Positions 41,764 through 52,304 of a stretch of DNA of 64,000 nucleotides are shown here, in pieces. The DNA lies in the NCBI RefSeq assembly GCF_010111755.1, contig NC_088952.1:248001-312000 (forward strand), in the 5' to 3' direction. Under the pieces are notes generated by a model. The model did no database searches. It was not told where the DNA came from and worked only from the letters and a program-made list of their open reading frames with translations. The position numbers and the translations under genes were made by a program. This stretch comes from Nakaseomyces glabratus (taxonomy: Eukaryota > Ascomycota > Saccharomycetes > Saccharomycetales > Saccharomycetaceae). How positions within the stretch are numbered: the first letter of the stretch is position 1; each line of letters opens with the position of its first letter.

Positions 41764-43015
41764 TATATATTACACATGACTTTATTATTGTATATGCAAG
41801 CAACATTTTGAAATATCGATAGAAATACATTCGGGAGAAAGAGCAATTGGTATATGTATATATATGGTGCCCCCACGAGGAAGAATTCCAATGTTTTATT
41901 AGACCATATTTGCAACTCTTTGGCCAGATGATATGCCAAAGGGTTTATCAACATAATTCTAGGTGTCAAACCTAATTGAGTATTCTGTTAAGGTGGATTC
42001 ACTCCATATTGAACTAGTAGCACAAAGTACAAGGTTAGTTCCAACCACAAACAAAGGCAATCAGCATCTCAAAAGATAAGAATACCATCGTGAAGTTTTT
42101 AAGTTCAATCCTTCGGTTTGTCCAACTCTAACTATAATTATAGAAATTGTGCTGGGCTGGTGAAAGACAGCAGGCACATGGAAATCTACGTTATCAATGA
42201 AATTCCAAAAGGTGAGTGCCTTTAGCCCCACTGCGAACCCACACTATAGAATTCTTTGTTGTCCACCTACCGCAACAGTTACGCCAGCCGTTACTATGTG
42301 ACTGCGAACCAACTGAATGCACAAGATATCTGGCGAGAAGGCACGCTGAGTTCTAGACTTCACCCCTCCCCCATCCCCCTCCACATATTCTCCAGGTGAA
42401 CAGTCCCTGTGCGTCTGATGGGAAGAGGCTAGAGGACCACGCAGAGATATACCCCGTCAGCTGGCTATTTTTGGTGACTTCGTGTGTCTTCTTTATCAGT
42501 CACTTGTTCCTAGAAACCACTGTACTTTCCAGTTTCTTTCTAAATTGTCCGAAAATCCGAAAATCATAATAAAAAGGGTACTCAGAAAAACTGCCGTAGA
42601 GAACTGTGGAGTTTGCGTGCCTACGGGATCTAGATGGCATGTGAATTCGTCGCAATACATACCACTACGAAGGGTTGTCTGAACTGCCGTGTCTTGGATG
42701 TATTACGTGCTGCTCGTATTCTGATTTGCATTCATGGGCTCATCGCAACGTGCTAGTTGGAGCGCAACAAGGTGAGGAGTAGAGGGGGGGTGGAATGGAA
42801 TGAAGGACTTTGGTTGTTGGAAGTCCGTCATAGTGAGGCACTGTTTCCCAACATTCACATCATTAGTTGGTAATGTACAAGGGCATATGGACTGCATAAC
42901 TCATGTACATGACACTGATTGCTCAGAAAATATTATACTACTACAAATGAGGGAATATGAATGAAATAGGATATGCTAGTTTACTGCCTCGTGAGTTGCC
43001 TGCGTAAGCCCCTGA
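41764..43015. other. Intergenic between BMT genes 3 and 4
   Basis: 1.25 kb promoter of array gene 3. Contains C-rich patches (about 42361-42382), the shared AGGTGAGGAGT (42770-42780) followed by a G7 run, and a TATATATA near 41855. No gene recognised. Confidence 0.5.
42770..42780. promoter_or_regulatory. Shared 11-bp element AGGTGAGGAGT, copy 2
   Basis: About 1.0 kb upstream of array gene 3, followed within a few bases by a G7 run, as copy 1 is followed by GGGG. Confidence 0.4.
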
Positions 43016-44809
43016 CTATTGTTCATGGAGCTTTCCGTATCCTTCGCAATATTCTCTAAGATGCGAGCATACACATTTTGATATTGCCAAACTGGAATGC
43101 GGTTCAAGTGCAGAAACCTGATTCGTGCTATCGGAGTCTCGTAGCACCTGTCTAACGTAGTCGATAACACCCTTTAATGTTAGAATATGGCTATTAAAGT
43201 CTGCCTCGCTGAAGGAAAGCTCCATATAGTCCTCGTATGTATCTGTCTCTTGATCATGCGACACAACATTCCAACTCACAATTGAGTTTGGAGACATAAT
43301 ATTGACAAAAAACATAGATGTACTTTCTAAATCCCACCCTAAAACATCGCGATTGAAATGTATTGCGCTAGAGATAGATAGAAAGCTATATTCACCATTC
43401 CTTTCCTCCATTAACGCCAAGTGCGGTCTGTAGAACTGGGATGTACCTCCACAGTCCTTTATATGGACTTTAATTACCCCAATCCAAATATTTCTTCCTG
43501 AAAATTCGGGTATTCCCTGTGGTAACCTTATAAATGCTGTTCCACCTCTGATGTCCCTCGATTCAATGCTTTGTGATCCCTCTATGGCACTGGCATTAAA
43601 TACAAAACTACATTTACCATCATCTAAAGAGCATTTTAAAACCGTGGTTGGAACAATATGTTGGATAATATGTACAAATCCGCGAGATCCACCTTTTACA
43701 GAATCGCCATCCATAATGAAAGGTGACCAGTTTTTCTGTATCCTAGTTATAGTGAATTCTTCGTCAACTAAGGGCATAATAGGGTTTATCTTCCTGTGTG
43801 GCATAACAATAAACATTAACCTCCTATCATAATTATCATCTTCCAGATTGTAGAATACCAATGGCTCTAGCGTCCCATCTAGATTTCTGCGTATTATAAC
43901 TTTGGGATCTTCTGGTCCCATGAATTGCAAATCCCCTGTTGTCTTAAAAGGTATATCCAAGACCGTTGGATAAACTCTAAAATATCTGTTAATGAGCTCC
44001 TGTTTTTCTACTTCAGCAAGTTTTTGGTTTTCTTTGTGCTGTGAAGCACATTTATCGTAGTTTTCTGAATTGGCCTGGTCGCTGTGAACCTCAGCACTTT
44101 TCTCAACACATTTAGCAAAGGCATTATACTTCTCATCGATGGCTTTGAGTTGGTCATCAAAATCTTCAGGTATGTCGATATCGACATATTTTATACGTTT
44201 CCCAATGAGTTCGTTCCAATCCTTGTCAAACGCTTGTGCTGCTATAAGGGAAACTGATGGATGTCCACGGGATTTGCGTTCAGAAATAATTAGCCTACTA
44301 TACGCGACATAGCACTGTTCATCTTCTAACCATTCTATTGAAGACCCAAACATGAACCATTTATCTTTAAAAGTGGTATCTATAGGCTGGCCATGTGCCA
44401 ATTTCTTCATAAATCCATGTAGGCGAGACTTTCGCTGATACAAAGAAGTACTGAATGCTTTATAATTCGGAGTTATAGGATGAGTGGCTGTACTGTATTG
44501 CAGCATGGTCTGGTACTCCATGTGTTGGCAGACTTTTGTTTTATCTGTTTCTTGAGCAAGATGTTGGCTGTTCAAGTAATTAACAAATCTGAACGGATTA
44601 TATTCCATCTTTCTGAAACGGGTTAACAAATGTGCTGATGAAGCCTGATGTTTCCATGATGGCAAAGAGTGAGTCACCGGTTCTGGGATAAAACTATTAG
44701 AAGTTACTGGATTTCTGTGTGTATTGGAGACAGTTGTTAGAGTCAGTAGGCATAGCACAAACACCGAAATTAAGACCACGATTTTCAATGTTACCTTTCT
44801 TCTGAGCAT
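43016..44809 (-). CDS. BMT: Beta-1,2-mannosyltransferase (GT91/BMT family), array gene 4, divergent
   Basis: 597 aa from the first in-frame ATG (44809). This leaves only about 6 cytosolic residues before the membrane segment (about 7-27, LKIVVLISVFVLCLLTL). Seven codons upstream a TTG starts GFNEKN, which resembles the N-termini of array genes 1 and 3, so the original start may have been there. An out-of-frame ATG at 44820 opens a 9-codon ORF across the 44809 start. The most diverged copy: EQCYVAYSRLIISERK, AQAFDKDWNELIGKRIKYVD, MGPEDPKVIIRR, PHRKINPIMPLVDEEFTITR and MSPNSIVSWN are kept, but the C-terminal 60 residues differ (NQVSALEPHSSLAISK) before CVCSHLREYC. No internal stop. Confidence 0.87.
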   Translation of the reverse strand: MLRRKVTLKIVVLISVFVLCLLTLTTVSNTHRNPVTSNSFIPEPVTHSLPSWKHQASSAHLLTRFRKMEYNPFRFVNYLNSQHLAQETDKTKVCQHMEYQTMLQYSTATHPITPNYKAFSTSLYQRKSRLHGFMKKLAHGQPIDTTFKDKWFMFGSSIEWLEDEQCYVAYSRLIISERKSRGHPSVSLIAAQAFDKDWNELIGKRIKYVDIDIPEDFDDQLKAIDEKYNAFAKCVEKSAEVHSDQANSENYDKCASQHKENQKLAEVEKQELINRYFRVYPTVLDIPFKTTGDLQFMGPEDPKVIIRRNLDGTLEPLVFYNLEDDNYDRRLMFIVMPHRKINPIMPLVDEEFTITRIQKNWSPFIMDGDSVKGGSRGFVHIIQHIVPTTVLKCSLDDGKCSFVFNASAIEGSQSIESRDIRGGTAFIRLPQGIPEFSGRNIWIGVIKVHIKDCGGTSQFYRPHLALMEERNGEYSFLSISSAIHFNRDVLGWDLESTSMFFVNIMSPNSIVSWNVVSHDQETDTYEDYMELSFSEADFNSHILTLKGVIDYVRQVLRDSDSTNQVSALEPHSSLAISKCVCSHLREYCEGYGKLHEQ

Positions 44810-46257
44810 GTTTTTCTCATTGAACCCCAACTGGTACTATTAAATTTTGCATCTGAGTTATGCAAGTCCTGTATAAGTGAATAAGGAGGACGAGTTGGTC
44901 TTTTTCGGTAATGCAGGTGAAAGAAATGCGACTGGTTTGTTGAGGTTACTCAAACTGAACTTCGTTTATAATCTATCCTCTAAGCTCGATGGTTGATTCA
45001 AGTGGAATATTTATAAGTATTAAATTCCGTCCGCAATATTCGATTATTACTGTTCGTCATCATATGCCAATAGCATGAATAGCGTCTCACGCAGGTCGCT
45101 TCGTATTGCAATAGACAACTTTAGTTAGGATTACGCAAATCATAGAACAGAACAGTAAATCAAGTGACTATGGTCCAGATCATAATACATCATTCAGGTC
45201 TATTTTCCCACAGTAATCATCTAGAATTAGGTGGGCATGGATGCTGAACAAGTCGTTGTCCCTTTGAGCCAGTCGTCGCCAATAATATTATCCCACTTTG
45301 TAAAACAATACACAGAAGCAAAGTGGTTTCGCAGAGTAAACATACGGTGTGCGTAGGAAGAAGAAGTGAAGGATTGCTTTTGCGTTTCCGAGTACGATTA
45401 GTGAAAGGTATTTTGAGGTGAGGAGTTCGTAAATATCGTTATTCCACTTGGCTACGGTGTTATGTACTACAATGCAATTCTTAATTGAGGTATTCTTGGT
45501 ACAGCAGTGAAGTGATGTTTAGCTTTTAATCAATGGAAGTGAGGCACACTCTTTAATTGCTCCGTTGCATTATGTTTATGCAGAGTCACGCTGGTATGAG
45601 AACTTAGAAACACGAACGCGAAAATAGAAGTTCAGTTTCTTATTTTTTATTTTCCTCCATACTTCTCTTAATTGCCTATCTGCTCCTTTCAAATCGTCAT
45701 TAACCTTAAATATTTGAAAGCATTCGCCCAGTCACATATTATATGAATGAGTGCGAGCGCTTAAGGAAATTGATGTCGGTGTTGCTCAGCTTTAACAACT
45801 AACTGCAAAGAGCTTTTTTCTACGTGCAATTTGGCATTCCAATTGAAAAAAACTCTTCTAGTGAAAACTCTCGGCAACCAAAATATTGAACGTATGTAGC
45901 TGGCTAATTCGCCTATGATACATAATTGTTTATCAAAAGACTGTTGCGTGTCCATTCCAAGAACATCATCACATTCAGCTTGACCGCCTATCGTACTTTT
46001 CAATTTTTTAGCAACTTGTGTGGAGGGATGTTAGTTATAAATATTACATTGAATACTAAACACAATTACTAAATATTCTATCTATATAGTTACAATGCGT
46101 GTTTTTAAAATTTTACAGGTTTTGCAACAGGGGGTATCTATGAATGCATGTTGCTCCGATTAAGTATAAATATTACAATATTGGTTTGAGAAAGAGCAAT
46201 TTTTTTAACATGTTCAAGGAACAGGATCCGACGAGGAAGGTACGTTGTTGTTGTTTT
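44810..46257. other. Intergenic between BMT genes 4 and 5
   Basis: 1.45 kb, promoter of array gene 4. It contains the shared AGGTGAGGAGT (45416-45426) and ACTCAAAC/AAGCTCGATGG (44948-44992). Several short frames show no BMT similarity, so no relic of a sixth copy was recognised. Confidence 0.5.
45416..45426. promoter_or_regulatory. Shared 11-bp element AGGTGAGGAGT, copy 3
   Basis: About 610 bp upstream of array gene 4, at nearly the same distance as copy 1 from array gene 1. Confidence 0.4.
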
Positions 46258-48147
46258 TCAGGTATACAGTTTCTTTGGTATATCTTCTTTGTGTGCGTTA
46301 CCGTACACTGAGCAATGTTGTTTCAGATTTGAGCGCACGCATTTTGGTGGTGTACCAACCATGGTTGCTAAATCTTTGGAAGTCCAATCAAGAAACTTTC
46401 GATCCGAGCCATCTCTTAATACCTGTAATATATAATCAAGAACTCCTCTGACAGTAACAACGTAACTCATATAGTCTGATTCGCTAAAAGACAACTCCAT
46501 ATAATCTTCATAGGTGTCATTTTCATGATTGTGAGAAATTATGTTCCAGGAAACAATTGAATTTGGAGACATGATATTTATATATCCGGCATAAGTGCTA
46601 TTACCATCCCAACTCAATACGTCACGATCAAAATGTAGAGCGCTAGAGTAAGATAGCATGCTAAATTTACCATCTTTTTCTTCCATAATTGCCAAATGTG
46701 GTCTATAAAACTTGAATGAAATACCACAATGACCCTGATGGCTCTTGATCATGGCAATCCATAAGTTCCTTCCATCTAACTCTGGTATACCATGAGGTAT
46801 CTTAACAAACGCAGAACCACCTCTCAGCTCTTTAACTCCGACATCTTTCAGGCTTGGTATTTTGGCTGCATCGAATATATATTTGCATTTTCCATTGTCC
46901 AAAGAACATTTTAGGATACTTGTAGGTGACATATGCTGGACAACATGCATGAATCCTCTTGATCCATCGGAAGTGGCGTCACCCTCATGAATAAAAGGTG
47001 TCCAGTTTTTCTGTGTCCCACCTATTTTATATTCTTTATCCACCAGTGGAACAATTGGATTAATTTTTCTATGAGGCAACACGACAAACATTAGTCTTTG
47101 CTCATAGTTGTTGTCTTGCATATTATAAACAACAATAGGTTCCTGTTGGCCATCATGATTCCTTCTAATTAAGATCTTAGGATCCTCTGGTCCCATATAA
47201 TCCAAGTTACCAGTAGCCTTGAAGGGAATATCAAGTACAGTTGGGTATACTCGATAATATTTGGCAATTAGTTCTTCTTTTTCCTCCTTCGCCATTTTAA
47301 ATCTTGCTTCCAATTGTTTCAAGCAGTGTTCTTGCTCATCAAACTGTGGGTCTTTATTTTTTGGAAGGGTTTTAGCAGATTTCCCAGGCATGCAGCTTTC
47401 AGTCAAGTTATATTTCATCTCAATGGCTTTGAACTGCTCATCGAGATTTTCTGGAGTTTCTACATCAATATACTTGATCCTTTTCCCATAAATTTCCTTC
47501 CAGTCTTTGTCAAACGCTTGTGCGGCTACTAATGAAATAGATGGGTGTTCACGATTTTCTTCCTTGGAGATAATGAGTCTGCTGTATACAACGTAGCACT
47601 GTTCCTCTTCGAGCCACTCGGCAGAGGAGCCAAACATGAACCATTTCTTATCCAACGTATCGTCAATGGATTTGTCACCAGCGATTCCTTTCAAGAAGTC
47701 ATGCCACCTAGGGTCTGTCTTCTTGACGCTTTCACTCAGCACTTTAAAGTTAGGTCTGATGAATTTGGTGACGTTGGCATACTCTAGTTTACTCTCGTGA
47801 GATATGTAATTACAAGCGTCTGCTTCCTTTAACCCCGCGGGGATATTTCTGTTTCCGAGGTAATTAACAAACTTGAACGGCGTGTACTCCATGTTTCTAT
47901 AGTTACGCACCATATGTGCCAAAGTCGTCTTGTCCTTCCATGTGGTTGTGTTATGAGTGCAGGACTCCTTGCAAGCGCCAGAGTCACTCAACTTGACCAC
48001 GGTCATCTGGTACACATCTCGCAGTGACTCCAGCGATACAAAACATACCAAAGTCAGCACTAGGAGCACAAGAACTTTTGTGTTCAGAATGTATCGTGTA
48101 GGCGTCATGTATCTATTCCTCTCTTTGTTGATAGGTAGCCACTTCAT
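46258..48147 (-). CDS. BMT: Beta-1,2-mannosyltransferase (GT91/BMT family), array gene 5
   Basis: 629 aa from the ATG at 48147; a second in-frame ATG at 48108 would give 616 aa. It has the longest cytosolic tail (about 22 residues, basic: INKERNRYMTPTR) before the membrane segment (about 24-42, VLVLLVLTLVCFVSL). Blocks present: MFGSSAEWLEEEQCYVVYSR, AQAFDKDWKEIYGKRIKYID, MGPEDPKILIRR, PHRKINPIVPLVDKEYKIGG, MSPNSIVSWNIISH and the C-terminal CVRSNLKQHC. Where the others have CGG before FYRPHL this copy reads CGISFKFYRPHL, losing one glycine. Two extra cysteines (CKESC) lie in the stem. It is the array member nearest the MNN1-type gene. Confidence 0.9.
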   Translation of the reverse strand: MKWLPINKERNRYMTPTRYILNTKVLVLLVLTLVCFVSLESLRDVYQMTVVKLSDSGACKESCTHNTTTWKDKTTLAHMVRNYRNMEYTPFKFVNYLGNRNIPAGLKEADACNYISHESKLEYANVTKFIRPNFKVLSESVKKTDPRWHDFLKGIAGDKSIDDTLDKKWFMFGSSAEWLEEEQCYVVYSRLIISKEENREHPSISLVAAQAFDKDWKEIYGKRIKYIDVETPENLDEQFKAIEMKYNLTESCMPGKSAKTLPKNKDPQFDEQEHCLKQLEARFKMAKEEKEELIAKYYRVYPTVLDIPFKATGNLDYMGPEDPKILIRRNHDGQQEPIVVYNMQDNNYEQRLMFVVLPHRKINPIVPLVDKEYKIGGTQKNWTPFIHEGDATSDGSRGFMHVVQHMSPTSILKCSLDNGKCKYIFDAAKIPSLKDVGVKELRGGSAFVKIPHGIPELDGRNLWIAMIKSHQGHCGISFKFYRPHLAIMEEKDGKFSMLSYSSALHFDRDVLSWDGNSTYAGYINIMSPNSIVSWNIISHNHENDTYEDYMELSFSESDYMSYVVTVRGVLDYILQVLRDGSDRKFLDWTSKDLATMVGTPPKCVRSNLKQHCSVYGNAHKEDIPKKLYT

Positions 48148-48689
48148 ATGCAAGAAATTCTGCTAGTGTTAATGGAGACGCCCAGCCGATTATTTGCAAG
48201 AAGAGGTACAAGTAGTTATTTTATTTTATTTTTTTTCCATTTAGTCATTGGTTTATATATTTACCAGAATTAATCATGGTGAGAGAGTCGTGTGTGTTTG
48301 AGTTTACGATAAATTTTGTCAATAAGTCTGCATGATAGTCAAAGTGTGTCAATGATGAGTACGCAAGACAAGAAATAGTGGTGGGGTTCGCGTATTGAAA
48401 CCACGTTCCGCAAGAGTATTTTGCCCTTTAGTCTTAATGTGAGTAGTCTCCTTTTCTTTATCGTTGTTTGTTTTGAACTTGTGCCTGTCCAATTGTACAT
48501 CCTAGTTATAATATCGAAGGTACAAATTTTGGCGTTTTTGTTTTTGATGTTGGCACTATGGCTATACTATGAGCTCTATGTTATGGTTCCAACGTCTTAC
48601 TTCGCTAGAGGTATTCTAACCGTACTGGGAGGAGGGTGTTCATTCCCACTCAAACAGGTCCCTGTGCATTTTGCAGGGCCACTAAGGCA

Positions 48690-48757
48690 TTTGCTGGCAC
48701 TTTGCTGGCACTTTGCGACACTAGAGACACTAGAGACACTAGAGACACTAGAGACAT
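48690..48757 (+). repeat. Two adjacent short tandem repeats (11-bp x2, 9-bp x4.5)
   Basis: TTTGCTGGCAC occurs twice (48690-48711), then GACACTAGA four times perfectly plus GACA (48717-48757). Noncoding. Confidence 0.85.
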
Positions 48758-49106
48758 AAGGGCCTTTTACGCCAGCGAATTGGAACAGCTTTGTTGGTTG
48801 AGATTGCAAGAGAACAATGGCGGGAAGGGCGGAGGCACTCGGAATGTGTGACTCTGGCCGCACCGGGTCCCCTGTGCAGACTCATAAATGTTTAATACTC
48901 TTTTAGAATTCCGTATCTCTCCGTGTGGATCTGAGCTCCCCTGGTGTCTGGTGCAGGTAGTAAATTCCCGTAGTGCAGAGTTTAATTTGCTGTAAGACTT
49001 GTGAAGAGAAAAAAAAAAGCAACCAAATAAATGAACGTTTCTTTTTTACTTGATGGGTGCGGGTGTTTCTGAAGGCGACTGGGAGAGGGTTCCTCAACTT
49101 CTCTTT

Positions 49107-49140
49107 GATTGCGATTGCGAGTGCGAGTGCGAGTGCGAGT
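49107..49140 (+). repeat. 6-bp tandem repeat GCGAGT/GCGATT
   Basis: Two GATTGC-type units grade into four perfect GCGAGT copies. Noncoding, about 800 bp upstream of the MNN1-type gene. Confidence 0.85.
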
Positions 49141-49936
49141 CCTTTTCGCTGTGGATAAGGGTCTTTCCTGCAGGGAGATCACTGCGCGCGGCGTGTTCTA
49201 GCTGGACTTTTAAGTGTTTCCTCTGGTAAGATTTCTTGCGGACTCACTTGGTGGACCCCCTCCGTAATTCTAGTGGGGGAGGCCCTAAAGTGCATTTGCT
49301 CCCACCTGACTCTGCGTGCAGCCCACCAGCATATTATACAAGTGGGTGGTACCAAGAGGCAGCACGCCCCTGCACTCGCCCTGCACACGCCCTGCACGTA
49401 GCAATGCCCATCCTGTATGCACACCATAGGCCTCTCTGACTGGTGTCAAAAGGTTAAAAGAGAAAAGGGCCATAAGAGTGCTGTGTGAGCTTAACGGAGT
49501 AATTCTCCCCCACCTTTCACTAACCCACTTGCCAGTTCACTAAACTTGCCAGTTCACATAAACGTTCACTGAGAAGCTCTTTCTTGATAGCCCGTACCTT
49601 TCGGTGCAATAAAGAGCTCAAAGGTCAACTCTTGGTAGATATCCAAGAAATGGCTGTAAAACAAATCGCCAGAACATCTGCTAAGACGCGTTATCAAAAC
49701 CCTAATGTTGCACACAAATGGCCTCTTTGTCCTTGTGAAGCATTTGTAGAAACAGTTGCACAAACGTACTGTTTGGAAGTTAAAGAAAGTTGAGAGTCGG
49801 ATTGCAAACAAACAAGAAACCATCATTACCCAACCAAGTGCCGTGTTGAAAGGCACACGATATATATAACTGTAACATAATTCTTTGTAACAAAGCCAGA
49901 CCTCTGCTTCCACCAGGACCCAGCAAAGCAAAAAAA

Positions 49937-52029
49937 ATGCAAAAGATGTGGATGCTCTTGAGGACAAGACATTGGACAGCGAGGTTGTCCAAGAAACATT
50001 ACTATGTACTCGGTGTGGTAGCCACTGTCCTGCTGCTGTTGCACACCTTGAAGGCGTACCACGGCAAGGTAGCGCTAAGGCCCGTGCTGTCCAGACCGCA
50101 TGTAGAAGGCTACGAATATACATTGCCTGGCGCATCTCAGAAATCAGCTTTCAGATTCTTGGACTTGGCACACTTGGAGACGCTGGCAGCTGAATCGAGC
50201 CCTGGGTCAGGATTGTTCAAAAAGGCGACGGAAGCACAGCGGGACCTTGCCATGTTCAAAGAATGGGCCTCACTCTCACGCATGGACCAGTGCAGATTGC
50301 TCGTCAAAGGCATATACGTCACAGACCCACAATGGTCCACGAAGGAATTGTTTGGTATCGAGACAGTTTCCGATGACTCAAGAGCTGAGTTGGCTCTGGC
50401 CCTCGAACGGCTGAGGATATATAACTATTGCTTCAAGCACGAGAGCTCGGTGACCCCGTATGAGTTGTTTCATTCAATGACCCTCCCAAGAGAGGTAATG
50501 GCGAAGATGGACCTACCGCCATATGAGCGCATGAACAAGAAACAACTGGCGCTGGCGCTGGCAGTAGATTATCAGCGCCGTATGTTCCCCTTCTTGAAAA
50601 AGACTGGCGCATCCTTTGGTAAATACTTGCATCCAAAGCTAATCAACTTGCGCACAGGTAAGATGTCAAATCAACCAACGGTTAAGAGTGCTTTGCATGA
50701 ATACAACAGTAATTTCATACAGCATTGGGTTAGGCAGTCTTATGGTAGGGGTATTGTCATCCCAATGGATTATACCGACTTGAAGGAGTTGTACCATAAC
50801 TTGAAAGTATGGCAGACCTTGAAAAATACATTGCCAATCCAATTGGTTTTCTCTAATACAGTGGTTACCGCAGAAGTACAAGAGATACTCTTTGAGTACG
50901 CTCAAGAAACTAAGCAGATCTTTATATCGTTGACTTGGAGCCAATACTGGATGTGCTCTATGTACATGATCAGCACACTCCAGCCACATCAAAGGTACTG
51001 GCATCTATGTTTAACACATTTGAAGAGGCATTGGTTATGGAGCCAGATGTATCTTTCTTCTTAAGCGCAAATACCGTTTTTGATAGCGAGGATTACAAGA
51101 ATAGCGGTTTCAAGTTCTGGAAAGGAAGGAACACGCGGAAGGATGCCCAGTTCCCACATTGCAAAGTATTCACTCAAGCATTGGAACCATCACTAGAGGA
51201 ATTCAATATGATTCATTCGGAACTAGTAGTTAGACTTGACAACCCATCGCTAGAGTCACCTAATACTGAACAAGAAAAGGCATTGAGCTCTTATTACACA
51301 TATGGCGGCCTTCACTATGCCGACAATGGTGTTTATGTGATTAATAAGAAACAAGCCTTTGAAGGACTATTGGGAGCTGCGACTTTGCTAAGTCATAAAA
51401 AATACAGACGTTGTTCTGATGGTGAAAATGAGTTCATGTGGCTAGGTATGTTCACCGTGGGTAATAATTTTGTGAGCGATTCAATCGATGCAGGTATATT
51501 GGGTGAAATAAAACTGGAGAGCGAAGGCCCAAGAAGAGGCTATGCATATGTGTGTGGTACGCAAGTGTCCCACAGTGATGATGTGGGTAGACTGGTATGG
51601 AGTAAAGATGGACTTGTCACTTGTAAGTTTGAGAACGCTGCTCACGAAGACTTTTCACGTGACTCCCAATATTTCACCGATAGGTATTTGGATGAGCATA
51701 ACCTGGATGAGATATACAAGAGCAAATTGAACATCAATGGGTTTATTGTTCCAGACACCAGAAAGAATCCTTGGAAACAGATCTCAGAATGTCGTGCGAC
51801 TATGTACTGTGCGTATATCCCGCACCTAAAATCTAACACTGATGATGAAGGTGGTATTCTCGCCAGTTTTGGTGGTGGTTATCTAACGCATATCAAAGAT
51901 GTCGTGAATGCAAGATTAGAACCATCTGAAAGAGAGAGAAGAGAATTGCAGGCCAAGATTGATAAAGAGAGACAAGAACTGGAACAGATAGAGCATCAAC
52001 TAGAAGAAGTCGGTCACATTGTAAGATAG
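49937..52029 (+). pseudogene. MNT3: MNN1/MNT3-family alpha-1,3-mannosyltransferase, reading frame broken once
   Basis: Two overlapping frames together make one family-length protein of about 697 residues. The first (from ATG 49937) has a basic tail, a membrane anchor at about 22-40 (YYVLGVVATVLLLLHTL) and the N-terminal half of the MNN1 domain up to about residue 326 (FEYAQETKQ), then runs out of frame to a stop at 51062. The second frame picks up at about 50914 (DLYIVDLEPILDVLYVHD) and continues through VLASMFNTFEEALVMEPDVSFFL, GGLHYADNGVYVINK and GENEFMWLGM to a charged coiled tail, ending at 52029. The change fits loss of one base near 50911-50920. The family adds terminal alpha-1,3-mannose to N- and O-glycans in the Golgi. 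Both halves look otherwise intact, so the break is recent, a sequence error, or bypassed; it may be functional in other isolates. Confidence 0.75.
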
Positions 52030-52304
52030 ACAGCAATTGTTTTTTCTGCTCCTTTCATTGCTCGTTTTTCATATTTAATTCATAATCGTATGTTTTATTT
52101 CCTTTCTTTTTGATGTTTTATTAAATTCTATTTGTTTTTGACTTTACGTTTCTCCATTATCACAATAACCTTCTATTATTCCACAATTTTGTACTAATAC
52201 TAATATAATAACAATAGTGAAAGAAATGAAAAAAAAGCGCCTAACTGCTTAGCATATAACGCATATCTAGATGACTAAATACTCATGACTATCTTCCTGC
52301 CTTT

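Larger units (their letters stand above)
48148..49936. other. Long intergenic region between BMT gene 5 and the MNN1-type gene
   Basis: 1.8 kb between divergent starts, promoter of both. Unusually rich in short perfect tandem repeats (48690-48711, 48717-48757, 49107-49140) and in G/C-rich patches compared with the other spacers. Short frames on both strands have no convincing similarity. Confidence 0.5.

Noticed and set aside
45761..46003. 80-codon minus-strand frame between BMT genes 4 and 5
   Set aside because: Considered as a BMT relic, but none of the conserved BMT blocks is present.
48421..48759. 112-codon hydrophobic plus-strand frame
   Set aside because: Begins at a TTG, ends in the GACACTAGA repeat (LETLET run), and shows no similarity; probably chance.
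49566..50135. 189-codon minus-strand frame
   Set aside because: It lies largely antisense to the 5' part of the MNN1-type gene, has Cys/Phe-rich low-quality composition, and no family resemblance.
50896..50917. Short intron to explain the broken MNN1 frame
   Set aside because: A GTACGC...CAG segment of 22 bp is far too short and its removal leads straight into a stop.
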